Shown piece after piece: positions 16,354 to 25,120 of a stretch of DNA of 64,000 nucleotides. The position numbers and the translations under genes are program-made. Origin of the DNA: an uncultured Lachnospiraceae bacterium (lineage in GTDB: Bacteria > Bacillota > Clostridia > Lachnospirales > Lachnospiraceae); contig CANPZE010000001.1 of assembly GCA_947589315.1 (NCBI GenBank), forward strand, positions 56,725-120,724. The letters run 5' to 3'. How positions within the stretch are numbered: position 1 is the stretch's first letter; each line of letters starts with the position of its first letter. The notes beneath the pieces were generated by a model. It worked only from the letters and a program-made list of their open reading frames with translations. It was not told the origin of the DNA and did not search any database.

Positions 16354-19300
16354 CTAATTCAATTCCCATCTGGCATGGCTTCCCCGGCTGTCCTTTGTTA
16401 CGATCAACTGATCTGGGATCTGCTCCTTTAATTCTGTGACATGGGATATCACTCCCACCAGGCGATTGCTTCCCGCCAATTCCAACAGAACTTTTACGGC
16501 CATGCTCCTGACCTCTTCGCTGAGAGAGCCAAAGCCTTCATCAATAAACATGGTGTCCAGACGGGTAGCTCCTGCGCAGGACTGTACCACATCTGCCAGC
16601 CCCAGGGCCATTGCCAGGGACGCCATAAACGTCTCCCCTCCTGACAGAGTATGGGCGTCTCTTACCTTTCCCGTCAAAGGATTTACTACATCCAGGTCCA
16701 GGCCCAGCTCCCCCTGGCCGGTAGCTCCTATATCCCTGCATTTCAGCAGGAACTGATCGGCGTTCATCTTTGCCAGGCGCAGATTGGCAGCCTGAATGAT
16801 CTGAACAAAATACTGGCGCTGGATATAGGTCTGGAAATGGATCTTGCCATTGGCCGCATCATTTAAAGACTTAGCCAGGGCATACTTTTTCTGGAATGAC
16901 CGCCACTCCTGGCTCTTCTCCTTCCAACTCTGGTAAGTCTCCCGGTTCGCCTGACAGAGAAACGCTGCCTCCTGCCGGATCTGGCTTTCCTGCTCCGTTT
17001 TTTGCCGCCAAAGGGCGCACTGTTCCTCTAATACTTCCAATTCCGGTTTTTCCCTGTCCTGCAGCTGCTGCTCCAGAGCGTTGATCCTTCCCTGGCTGCT
17101 GCTGCATTGCTTCTCATACTCCTCTCGTTCCTTCTGCAGCTGTTCGATCTGTTTGCCCCACTCCACAGCCTGCCGGTACTGCGCCTCTTCCTCTTCCCAT
17201 TCTGTTCCCATCCGGTAACCCAGCTCTGCCAATGCCTGCTCAAAAGCTTTCTGGCTTTTCTGCAACAGAAGCTTGCCATCTTCTATTCTCCGGCTGTTCT
17301 CCCCCTGCTGCCCCAGCAGCTTGTCCAACCTTTCCTTTTCTTTCTGAACCTTTTTCTCTATTTTCTCCTTTTCCCTTTCCAGCAATTGCCCTTTCTCTTT
17401 CTGCCGTTCCAGGGCAGCCTGGGCCTCCTGATACGATCCGTACGTCAGCCGCCCTTTCAGTTGGTCTGTCTCCCGCTCCAGTAATTCCTTTTCTAATCGC
17501 TGTTCTTCCAGCCTCTTTCCCAGTATTTCCAGCTTTTCCTGTAAAACATTCTTTTCCTTCTCCAGCTCTTCCAGACGTTCCTTCCTTCTTTTTTGCTCTT
17601 GGATTTTTCTTGTACACTCCTCCAGCTCTCTCTTTATCTCTTCTTTTTCCTCTCCCAGAGACAGCAATAGCGATCGGGCAGACTGTTGTCCCGTAGCCAG
17701 CGTAAAATCCGCCAACAGAGCCTGACCCGTCTCGCAGATCTGATCATGGCGCATACGAAATTCCTCTACAGCCCGTACCGCTTTCTCTGTAGCCTGTTTC
17801 ATAGCCTCCTTTCCTTCTTTTTCTCTTCTGTCGATCTCCTCCAGCATCTCCTCTCCCACAGACTCCTCGGGTACGGGACAGGGGGATGGATGTTCCAGGG
17901 AACCGCAGACTGGACAGGGCTGTCCTTCTGTCAGGCTCTGAGCCAGCCATCCTGCCTGTCCTGCAATATAGCTCCGGTTCATTGCCTCTGCCTCTCTTCG
18001 TATCTCCTCCCAGGCTTGCTCACACAGCAAACTCTCCTTCCGCCTTTGCTCCACTATCTCCTGGAACCGGAGAAGCCGGCCACATTCCTCTCCCAGCTGT
18101 TTTACCTGTCTCTCCTTCTCCTCTGTTTCCCTTTCCTTGAGCTCCAGCCTGCTCTGCTGTACCGGAAGCTCCTCCTCTTCCCCGTCCAGACTCTGCTGCA
18201 GCTTTTCCTTTTCCTCTCTGCAAAGGGCAGATTTCTTATCAAGCTTTTCCTTTTCCTGTACAGCGGCCTGATATCCATCCCTTGCCTTCTCCCATTTTCC
18301 TTTCTTTTCTTCCCATTGCTTGTAGTCTGGGATTTGCTGCTGCAATAAAGTGATCTCCTGGATATTTTCCCTTTTGTCCCGATGGTATCTCTCTTGAAAC
18401 TCACGATTCTGTTCTGCTGTTTCTTCCAGAAGCTGTTCCAGTTCCTTCTGTTCCTTTGCCAGCCTCTCTCCATATTGCTGCGAGGCCTCCAATTCCCTGC
18501 GATGCTCTATGAGCTGCTGTTCTATTCCGGCCGCCTCTCTCACCCGCAGCCCCTGCTGCAGCTGCCGGCGCTTTTCCTCATACTCCCCGGACTGTTCCTG
18601 CAGTGCCCTCCAATGCTTCCTCTCCTCTTCCAGGCTGTCCCACAGCTGTGTTAATTCCTTCCCCCGCTCCAAAGCTGCCTCTGCCTGCCGGAGCATTTTC
18701 TGGCAATGGGAGAATTGCTCTTCCTTCCGGCCAAGGTCTGCCCTTTGCTGTTCCAAAAGCTTTTGGAAGCTTTCCTCCAAAAGCTCCGGCTGCATATCCT
18801 GCTTTTCCTTTCTGTCCTCCCACTCCTCCCGGAATTCCGCATCCTCCGGCAGCCTGACTCTCTCCAGAATAGTATCCAATTGGGCGCGGCTTTCCTTTTG
18901 CTGCGCAAGCTCTCTCTTAAAACGCTCCTGGATCCGCTTTTCCATCTGCTCATAAATCTGGGTTGAGAAAATCTCCTGGAAGATTTCCTTCCGCTTGCCC
19001 GTTTTATCCAGGATCAGCTCCTGAAATTCCCCCTGGGCAATCATAGCCATTCTGCTGAACTGCTCCTTGGTCAGACCAACAATCTCTTCCAGCTTGCGGT
19101 TGATCTCTGCCGCCTTCCCGGGATATTCCCGGCCGTCCGGCATGATCAGGCTCACCTTTCCTAATTGCCGGGTATAGCCATATTCCCCATCCTTATTCTT
19201 TCTGCGGCTCCTCCTCTGGTAAGCAGGGCTGCGCCGTACTGTGTACCGCTTTTCCCCGTCCTGGTCCGGATAGGAGAAGGTAAATTCCACCCAGGTATCG

Positions 19301-19521
19301 GAATCTTCCCTGGCATATTCACTGCGCATCATGCTCCCCTTCCGTTCCCGGCCGCTCATGGTATCGTACAGGGCAAACATAATCCCGTCAAAGATTGTGG
19401 ATTTGCCGCTCCCGGTATCCCCGGCTATAAGAAAAAGCCCCTGCTGCCTGTGGGCAAAAGAAATCTCCTGCTTTTCCCCATAGGAACCAAAAGAGGATAA
19501 TATTAATTTAATCGGCTTCAT
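16354..19521 (-). CDS. sbcC: SbcC exonuclease subunit (SMC-like ATPase)
   Basis: A 1055-residue Rad50-type ATPase that works with SbcD to cut hairpins and DNA ends. Walker A is GDTGSGKST near residue 30, with the opening MKPIKLILSSFGSYG. Long coiled coils rich in E, K, Q and R flank a zinc hook, CPVCGSLEHP, near the middle. The signature LSGGETFMASLAMALGLAD and Walker B LDTMFIDEGFGSL are near the C-terminus. Length fits SbcC (about 1050). The ATG at 19521 overlaps the sbcD end by 14 bases; an upstream open extension of 17 codons lies in sbcD. No defect is seen. Confidence 0.95.
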   Translation of the reverse strand: MKPIKLILSSFGSYGEKQEISFAHRQQGLFLIAGDTGSGKSTIFDGIMFALYDTMSGRERKGSMMRSEYAREDSDTWVEFTFSYPDQDGEKRYTVRRSPAYQRRSRRKNKDGEYGYTRQLGKVSLIMPDGREYPGKAAEINRKLEEIVGLTKEQFSRMAMIAQGEFQELILDKTGKRKEIFQEIFSTQIYEQMEKRIQERFKRELAQQKESRAQLDTILERVRLPEDAEFREEWEDRKEKQDMQPELLEESFQKLLEQQRADLGRKEEQFSHCQKMLRQAEAALERGKELTQLWDSLEEERKHWRALQEQSGEYEEKRRQLQQGLRVREAAGIEQQLIEHRRELEASQQYGERLAKEQKELEQLLEETAEQNREFQERYHRDKRENIQEITLLQQQIPDYKQWEEKKGKWEKARDGYQAAVQEKEKLDKKSALCREEKEKLQQSLDGEEEELPVQQSRLELKERETEEKERQVKQLGEECGRLLRFQEIVEQRRKESLLCEQAWEEIRREAEAMNRSYIAGQAGWLAQSLTEGQPCPVCGSLEHPSPCPVPEESVGEEMLEEIDRREKEGKEAMKQATEKAVRAVEEFRMRHDQICETGQALLADFTLATGQQSARSLLLSLGEEKEEIKRELEECTRKIQEQKRRKERLEELEKEKNVLQEKLEILGKRLEEQRLEKELLERETDQLKGRLTYGSYQEAQAALERQKEKGQLLEREKEKIEKKVQKEKERLDKLLGQQGENSRRIEDGKLLLQKSQKAFEQALAELGYRMGTEWEEEEAQYRQAVEWGKQIEQLQKEREEYEKQCSSSQGRINALEQQLQDREKPELEVLEEQCALWRQKTEQESQIRQEAAFLCQANRETYQSWKEKSQEWRSFQKKYALAKSLNDAANGKIHFQTYIQRQYFVQIIQAANLRLAKMNADQFLLKCRDIGATGQGELGLDLDVVNPLTGKVRDAHTLSGGETFMASLAMALGLADVVQSCAGATRLDTMFIDEGFGSLSEEVRSMAVKVLLELAGSNRLVGVISHVTELKEQIPDQLIVTKDSRGSHARWELN

Positions 19522-20683
19522 CTTCCTCTCCTTCCCGGATAATCTCCTGCAACAGACTAAATTCCTCTTCACTCATATCCCTTCCCTGGGTTTCCCGGAA
19601 AAACAAGCGAAATGCCTGATCTGGAGACATTTCCTGATAATCTATAGCCTCCTGGGATTCTTCCAGGATATGGCGGCTTCTGGCGTTATCTACAACAATC
19701 TCCAGAATCCCTTTATAATACGGCTCCAAAAGCTGCCTCAGCTGATCGGGGATCTCTTCCTGAGTAACCGTCAGGCTGACATAGTCCTCTCCATTGCCCT
19801 GCCCTGCCTGGGCGATCAGCTCCTCTAAGCTTCCCCGCAGACATTTGATCTCGCGGAGCGGTGTCAGAGGAATCTGCCTGATGTCCGCCCGGCTTCCCTT
19901 TTCTCTCAGCTCCGCCACAAGGATCCCCTTTTTCTGCCCTGCCTCGCTAACAGAATACTGCAGGGGGCTTCCGCAGTATCTTATCCCTTCCTTCCCAATC
20001 TCCTGGGGGCTGTGGATATGCCCCAGGGCTACATAATCAAAGACGTCTACCGCACTGCAGTCAACTGCATCCAATCCCCCCACATTGACCCGGGGCTGTT
20101 CCGAATCGCAGCGCTCCGGCAGCTTGCCGCCACTGATATAGAACTGGTGGGAAAGCAGGACATTCCTCTCTTCTTCCTTGATATCCTCCTGCCCTAACAA
20201 GTTACAGATTATGCTCTCTTCCCCTCTTGCCGCCTCTTCCGGCATATAATGCCGCACCATTCCCGGGCGCACAAAGGGCAATAGATAGAAATTCACAAAC
20301 CCCCATTCATCTTCCAATACCACCTTCTCCAAATGCTCTTCCCTGCTCTGAGGGGGCAATACAGAAATATAGATATGATGCGCCCGAAGAAAATCCCGGC
20401 CATAGCGCAGACGTTCCGGGGAATCATGATTCCCTGCGATCACCAATACAGGCAGCGTAAAGGGCAGCCCTCCGAGCTTTACCAGGAATTCGTCAAATAA
20501 AGCCATAGCTTCCCCGGACGGTACGCTTCTATCGTAAATATCACCGCACACTAACAGGACGTCCGGCCGTTCCTCCTGCGCCCGTTCTACGATCTGCTGC
20601 AAAATATACTTTTGCTCATCCAGCAGGGAATAGCCATGCAGCTGCTTCCCCAAATGTAAATCTGATATCTGAAATAATTTCAC
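19508..20683 (-). CDS. sbcD: SbcD nuclease subunit
   Basis: A 391-residue calcineurin-like metallophosphoesterase of the Mre11 type. Metal-binding motifs are ISDLHLGKQLHG at the N-terminus, VCGDIYDRSVPS, VIAGNHDSPERL, VLLSHQFY and ALGHIHSPQ. It starts with GTG (20681-20683), read as Met, with AGGAGGT six bases upstream. It overlaps sbcC by 14 bases in the usual D-then-C order. The region upstream is shared with the divergent tRNA-Leu promoter; no strong minus-strand promoter is evident. Confidence 0.95.
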   Translation of the reverse strand: MKLFQISDLHLGKQLHGYSLLDEQKYILQQIVERAQEERPDVLLVCGDIYDRSVPSGEAMALFDEFLVKLGGLPFTLPVLVIAGNHDSPERLRYGRDFLRAHHIYISVLPPQSREEHLEKVVLEDEWGFVNFYLLPFVRPGMVRHYMPEEAARGEESIICNLLGQEDIKEEERNVLLSHQFYISGGKLPERCDSEQPRVNVGGLDAVDCSAVDVFDYVALGHIHSPQEIGKEGIRYCGSPLQYSVSEAGQKKGILVAELREKGSRADIRQIPLTPLREIKCLRGSLEELIAQAGQGNGEDYVSLTVTQEEIPDQLRQLLEPYYKGILEIVVDNARSRHILEESQEAIDYQEMSPDQAFRLFFRETQGRDMSEEEFSLLQEIIREGEEDEAD

Positions 20684-20744
20684 AGTAACCTCCTGCCGTT
20701 CTCTTAAATTATCATGGCATACCCAGAAAAAGCCAGTTAAGATA

Positions 20745-20773
20745 TTGACAAAATTCTGTCAGAATGATAATAT
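20745..20773 (+). promoter_or_regulatory. Promoter of tRNA-Leu with palindromic spacer
   Basis: TTGACA (20745-20750) and TAATAT (20768-20773), spacer 17. The spacer contains the perfect 13-base palindrome ATTCTGTCAGAAT (20753-20765). Predicted start is about 20 bases before the tRNA. Confidence 0.85.
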
Positions 20774-20798
20774 CTTATTTGTTGTGAATATACAGCTT

Positions 20799-20881
20799 GC
20801 CGCTGTGGCGGAATTGGCAGACGCACTTGACTCAAAATCAAGCGGTTAGTAGCCGTGCCGGTTCGAGTCCGGCCAGCGGCA
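20799..20881 (+). tRNA. tRNA-Leu (anticodon CAA)
   Basis: Acceptor GCCGCTG pairs with CAGCGGC, leaving A at 20881 as discriminator. The anticodon stem is CTTGA/TCAAG with loop CTCAAAA, giving anticodon CAA. The long variable arm typical of class II tRNAs and the T arm GCCGGTTCGAGTCCGGC are present. CCA is not encoded. It is one of few plus-strand genes in the left half. Confidence 0.95.
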
Positions 20882-20884
20882 TAG

Positions 20885-20929
20885 AAAGCACAGGTTGAGG
20901 GGCAAAGGTTCCTTGTCTGTGCTTTTTTT
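20885..20929 (+). terminator. Terminator of tRNA-Leu
   Basis: AAAGCACAG pairs with CTGTGCTTT across a loop of about 25 bases that can form an inner hairpin; the 3' arm ends in a run of seven T. It lies immediately after the tRNA. Confidence 0.8.
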
Positions 20930-20954
20930 GACGTCTTGTCCCTTTCAGCAATAG

Positions 20955-20988
20955 CAAAAAAGAAGCAGTCCCATTAAAAACTGCTCCT
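20955..20988 (-). terminator. Terminator of cheY
   Basis: On the minus strand GGAGCAGT and ACTGCTTC form a stem with a T-rich loop, followed by TTTTTT. It is about 35 bases past the cheY stop. Confidence 0.7.
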
Positions 20989-21020
20989 TTGTTTTCCATT
21001 CTTTTTAATTTTGCTATGTA

Positions 21021-21383
21021 CTAACCAATAACCTTCTTCACAGCCTCCAACACACGGTCTGCCTGGAACGGCTTTACGATAAAATCCTTGGCGCCATTCT
21101 GGATCGCTTCGATAACCATGGCCTGCTGTCCCATTGCAGAACACATAATAACATTCGCTCCTCCATCGGTCTCTTTGATCTTCTTCAAGGCCTGGATTCC
21201 ATCCATTTCTGGCATGGTAATATCTAATGTTACAAGATCAGGTTTTAATTCAGCATACTTCTGAACAGCAACAACACCATTCTCAGCTTCACCTACCACA
21301 TTGTAACCACCTTTTGTCAGAATATCTTTTACCATCATTCTCATGAATGCTGCATCATCGACAATTAAAATATTATTTCCCAT
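21021..21383 (-). CDS. cheY: CheY-type single-domain response regulator
   Basis: A 120-residue receiver domain with no output domain. The acidic pair is in LIVDDAAFMR (residues 6-15), the phospho-acceptor aspartate in DLVTLDITMPEMDG, the switch Ser in MCSAMGQ, and the conserved lysine in FIVKPFQ. It resembles clostridial CheY closely. It stands alone with its own promoter and terminator; no other che operon genes are adjacent, though a chemoreceptor lies at the right end of the window. It would bind the flagellar motor when phosphorylated. A role outside chemotaxis cannot be excluded. Confidence 0.9.
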   Translation of the reverse strand: MGNNILIVDDAAFMRMMVKDILTKGGYNVVGEAENGVVAVQKYAELKPDLVTLDITMPEMDGIQALKKIKETDGGANVIMCSAMGQQAMVIEAIQNGAKDFIVKPFQADRVLEAVKKVIG

Positions 21384-21443
21384 GCTTATTCTCCCTTACA
21401 AAATAATAAATGAACGCCTTAAATCGTATCGCCTCACACTGAA

Positions 21444-21472
21444 AGTATACAACCTTTTTACAAAAATGTCAA
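21444..21472 (-). promoter_or_regulatory. Sigma-A promoter of cheY
   Basis: TTGACA (21467-21472) and TATACT (21444-21449) on the minus strand, spacer 17, about 60 bases upstream of cheY. Motility genes often use sigma-D; this one looks like a housekeeping promoter. Confidence 0.85.
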
Positions 21473-21579
21473 TAATTCTCCCTTTTATCACTACTATTTT
21501 TTCGGAAGGCTTCAGCCCTTATCCCCACTGCCCTTTTTCTGCAGTCTGCCGTATTTTCCTTTTTTCTCCAGGACTTATA

Positions 21580-22032
21580 TTAAAAATATTTTGGATTGCC
21601 CCAAAGATTGCTTCTCTTCAAGTCTATATATTCACTATATGCTTTTTCTAATATTTGTTTCTCATTGGCAAATTTCAGTAAATGATACGCTTCATGATAT
21701 TTGTAAAAACCAGAATCCGTAAAGTATTCTTCTCGCTGCGGTTTACTGTAATAGCTGTCAGCCATCATCAGATACCAGTGAACATCTTTTATTACTGTAT
21801 CTGATGGTATATTGAAGGTGTACTGGCTCTTGCCGATATATTTGATAATATCGGCCTGGGAACCGGTCTCTTCCCTCACCTCCCGAAGAGCGGTATCCTT
21901 GTATTCTTCCCCTTCTTCTACTGTGCCTTTAGGCAGAACCCATCCCTCATAACGGTTTTTGTAATTCTTATACAGTAGTAAAATCTTCCCTCTGAATATA
22001 ACCACACCGCCGCAGCTTGTTGCCTCAATCAT
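21580..22032 (-). CDS. Nudix hydrolase
   Basis: A 150-residue protein with a complete Nudix box: GTVEEGEEYKDTALREV followed by REETG, then a hydrophobic residue pattern as expected. It would cleave a nucleoside diphosphate linked to another group; the substrate cannot be told. The ATG at 22032 has AAGGAGG eight bases upstream; the frame remains open for 52 codons further up, into the PBP gene, and that part was rejected. It follows the PBP by about 106 bases and ends before the cheY promoter. Resembles the short Ap4A/(di)nucleoside polyphosphate hydrolase type in size, which is only a suggestion. Confidence 0.88.
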   Translation of the reverse strand: MIEATSCGGVVIFRGKILLLYKNYKNRYEGWVLPKGTVEEGEEYKDTALREVREETGSQADIIKYIGKSQYTFNIPSDTVIKDVHWYLMMADSYYSKPQREEYFTDSGFYKYHEAYHLLKFANEKQILEKAYSEYIDLKRSNLWGNPKYF

Positions 22033-22138
22033 TGCAATCCCTCCTTGCGGGTGTGTCACCAAACCTGTCTCTAGTATACCCTTTTTTCCTATGTATTGCA
22101 ATGCGAAACCATCCCTTAAATTGCATATTTTTACTGAT

Positions 22139-23725
22139 CTATTCTCCCAGATATTCCCGGAACATCTCCCGGGCGATGGGAACAGCATACTGGCTTCCGG
22201 TCCCGGCTCCCTCTACCACAATGCTGACTGCGATCCTGGGATTCTCTGCCGGCGCAAATCCCACAAACCAGGCATGGGAGGTTCCCTCTGAATCAATCTC
22301 GGCAGAACCTGTCTTGCCGGCCACGGAGTAGGAAAGACTGCTGAGAGAATTAGCGGTTCCCTCTGTAATTACGGCCTTCATCATATTTTTTATTTTCCGG
22401 GCCAGCTTTTTACTGATCGGCTTTCCACAGGATTGGGGATTGAAACTCTCTATTTCCCGCCCCTCATCATTCTCGATATGGTCCACCAGATAGGGCGTCA
22501 TCATTTCCCCCTTGTTGGCAATTGCGGCGCTGACCATTCCATTCTGCAATGGAGTTATCATCGTCTTGCCCTGCCCGATCGCCGTCTGGATCACCTCGCC
22601 GGTATCCGCCCCCTGCTTTAAGACAAACTGGCTCTTATTATATTCAAAATCTACCGGAAGCTTCTGGTTGAAGAGGAAACCATTACACAGATTCCGAAGC
22701 CCTTTCAAATTTAATGTAGTTCCAAGATTGGCAAAGGAGGTGTTGCAAGAATGGGCCAGGGAACTCTGGAGATCCACAGTCCCATGAACCTCTCCATCAT
22801 AACATTTCATGGAGCTTCCCTGAAAGACCGCTGAACCGCCGCATTGGTACTGATACTCCTTATAGCTCCGGGGATTCTCCCGTATATACTCTATTGCAGT
22901 GATAAGCTTAAACGTAGAGCCTGGCGGATACTGTCCCTGGGTCGCTCTGTTTAAAAGGGCGCTCTCTTCCCCGCTGTCCTCCAAAAGCCTCTGCCAGTCG
23001 GCCTCCACCGTATTGGGATCGTAATCCGGTTTGGATACCATCGCCAGGATCTTGCCAGTGGAAGGTTCCAGGGCCACTACAGCCCCCTTATAGCTGCCGA
23101 GAGCATCATAAGCCGTCTGCTGAAGGCGGGAATCCAGTGTGGTAACGACTGTGTCCCCCTGATTCTTCTTCCCTTTAAATTCATTGGCCAGCTGCTTCAA
23201 CGGATTAGAATGAGAGGTCAGCAGGGGAAAACATTGGGCCAGCTCCAGTCCTGTCATGCTATTCGTATTCCTCCCTACCACATGGCAAAACACCCTGCCA
23301 AAGGGATACGTGCGGATATCCTTTCCGGAACCGTCTGTACTGGTATGCGCCAGCACCTTTCCATCGGCAGACAGGATATCTCCCCGGATCACACGTTCTG
23401 CCAAAAGTTCCTGCCGTTTATTATAAGGGTTATTAATAATCCTCCCACTGTCCTGGACCATAAAATGGACAAGATACCCTATCATCCCCAGGAATACGGC
23501 AACAAAGCAATAAGCTACTAACACGATCTGCCGGTTTCCCTTCCTTTGGAGGCGCTTTTTCTCTTCTCCGGCCGGAGGGTTCTTCTGCTCTTGCCTTTCC
23601 TCTCTCATCCTGTCCCTGCTCTGGGGCCTCCTGGAAACCAGTCTCTGCGCCCCCTCCTGCTGTTCTTTTTCAGGATTCCTTGCTCTTCCTGCGCGTACCC
23701 TGTTTCTTTCTCGCCTTACTGTCAT
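22139..23725 (-). CDS. Class B penicillin-binding protein (transpeptidase)
   Basis: A 528-residue peptidoglycan transpeptidase. A very basic cytoplasmic tail of about 65 residues precedes one membrane segment (about 68-92), then the extracellular dimerisation region and the transpeptidase domain. Active-site motifs are PPGSTFKLIT (STFK), SHSCNTSF (SxN) and VAGKTGSAE (KTG). It lacks PASTA repeats in the visible C-terminus. Its start overlaps the end of the FtsW/RodA-type gene by 56 bases, the usual SEDS-bPBP pairing in which the SEDS protein polymerises glycan and this protein cross-links it. Whether it serves elongation, division or sporulation is not clear. GGAAGG precedes the ATG. Confidence 0.92.
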   Translation of the reverse strand: MTVRRERNRVRAGRARNPEKEQQEGAQRLVSRRPQSRDRMREERQEQKNPPAGEEKKRLQRKGNRQIVLVAYCFVAVFLGMIGYLVHFMVQDSGRIINNPYNKRQELLAERVIRGDILSADGKVLAHTSTDGSGKDIRTYPFGRVFCHVVGRNTNSMTGLELAQCFPLLTSHSNPLKQLANEFKGKKNQGDTVVTTLDSRLQQTAYDALGSYKGAVVALEPSTGKILAMVSKPDYDPNTVEADWQRLLEDSGEESALLNRATQGQYPPGSTFKLITAIEYIRENPRSYKEYQYQCGGSAVFQGSSMKCYDGEVHGTVDLQSSLAHSCNTSFANLGTTLNLKGLRNLCNGFLFNQKLPVDFEYNKSQFVLKQGADTGEVIQTAIGQGKTMITPLQNGMVSAAIANKGEMMTPYLVDHIENDEGREIESFNPQSCGKPISKKLARKIKNMMKAVITEGTANSLSSLSYSVAGKTGSAEIDSEGTSHAWFVGFAPAENPRIAVSIVVEGAGTGSQYAVPIAREMFREYLGE

Positions 23726-25100
23726 TTCCTTCCGCCTCCTCTTTGTTCAGCACATACATTCCCTGGATAATACTAAACAGGATCACAGTACTTATAACAG
23801 AACTTCCTCCATAACTTACCAGAGGCAATGTAACTCCGGTAGAAGGGATGAATTTCGTCACACCGCCGATCGTCAAAAATGTTTGGAAGATATATTCCAC
23901 ACTCAGCCCCAGGGCCGTCAGCTTATAAAATCGTCTGGTCATTTTCAGAGCAATGTTTACAAACATTACAAAGCAGCTCACCTCTACCAGTACCACACAG
24001 ACCGCAAAAAATACCCCCAGCTCTTCTGCAATAGCCGCAAAGATAAAATCGCTTTCTGCCACAGGGATCTTTCCCGGCAGGCCCTGCCCCAGCCCCATGC
24101 CAAACCAGCCCCCTGTACCAATGGCAAAAAGAGATTGCGCTACCTGATATCCCTGGGAATCAATGGTTCCCCAGGGATCCTGCCAGGCGGCCACTCTCAC
24201 CTTCACATGGTCAAACAGCTGATATGCCCCGACCGAAGCAATCCCCCCGGCCGCCAGGCCCAGCAGCAGATAGAGCAGATTCTCGCTGGACACATACAGG
24301 ATGACAAGGTAGGTCACAAAGAAGATCAGGGCGGCTCCCAGATCCTTCTCCGCCACCAGGATCAATACATGTATGGCGGCAGTCACCGTAACCTTTACCA
24401 CATTGCCAAAGTCGGCAGCCCGGGCCAGCAATGCCGCAGCAAAAAAGACATAGATGATCTTCACAAATTCAGAGGGCTGCAGGGCAAATCCGCCAATGAC
24501 AATCCAGTTTCTCGCTCCGTAGACCTCTTTGCCGATCACAAAGACCAGTCCCAGCAGCACTAAGCCGCCTATAGCGTAAAACCAGCCAAAACGGTCAAAA
24601 TAAGGAAACCTTTCAATCATATAAGGGATAAAAAGCCCTATCACACAGATCCCTGCGGCAAAGACCATCTGACGGACTGCATAGGCCGTATTCAGCCGCT
24701 CGATCATAACAAAACCGATCATCAGCAGCATGAGCATATTGTTCAATACAGTCCGGGACATCCCCTCGTATACAAAGGGATATGCCCGGCTGACAAAGAC
24801 CAGGAAGGCCAGCTGCGCCAGATAAAAGAGCAGGATCTTAAACTCCAGGCTGTTGAGAAACAGGACCAGGGAGCAGATAAAATGAATGGCAAACATCATT
24901 TTTTTCTGTCTCTGATAGATCCTTTCCTGCCTCTCCACATTCCTTCCCAGAAATACCGTAAAGCAATGCCATGTGTATATGGCGAACAATACGATAATAA
25001 TGTATTTTGACAATTCTACGGCAACCGTGTGCGCCACGCCTACGGCATTATAGTTGCCCAGCCATCTTCCGAGCTTTTCCACTGCTCCCTGCTTGTCCAT
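23670..25100 (-). CDS. SEDS family peptidoglycan polymerase (FtsW/RodA-like)
   Basis: A 476-residue membrane protein with about ten to twelve hydrophobic segments. SEDS marks include NWIVIGGFALQPSEFVKI, VAEKDLGAALIFF (the catalytic Asp region), a YQVAQSLFAIGTGGWFGMGLG loop split by short polar runs, ESDFIFAAIAEELG, and STGVTLPLVSYGGSS at the C-terminus. The N-terminal 150 residues carry an extra hydrophobic block beyond the usual RodA core. It partners the following class B PBP. It begins 20 bases after the U32 gene with AGAGGA before the ATG. The basic C-terminal tail overlaps the PBP start. Confidence 0.93.
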   Translation of the reverse strand: MDKQGAVEKLGRWLGNYNAVGVAHTVAVELSKYIIIVLFAIYTWHCFTVFLGRNVERQERIYQRQKKMMFAIHFICSLVLFLNSLEFKILLFYLAQLAFLVFVSRAYPFVYEGMSRTVLNNMLMLLMIGFVMIERLNTAYAVRQMVFAAGICVIGLFIPYMIERFPYFDRFGWFYAIGGLVLLGLVFVIGKEVYGARNWIVIGGFALQPSEFVKIIYVFFAAALLARAADFGNVVKVTVTAAIHVLILVAEKDLGAALIFFVTYLVILYVSSENLLYLLLGLAAGGIASVGAYQLFDHVKVRVAAWQDPWGTIDSQGYQVAQSLFAIGTGGWFGMGLGQGLPGKIPVAESDFIFAAIAEELGVFFAVCVVLVEVSCFVMFVNIALKMTRRFYKLTALGLSVEYIFQTFLTIGGVTKFIPSTGVTLPLVSYGGSSVISTVILFSIIQGMYVLNKEEAEGNDSKARKKQGTRRKSKES

Positions 25101-25120
25101 AGCTTTCCTCTTATCTCCTC

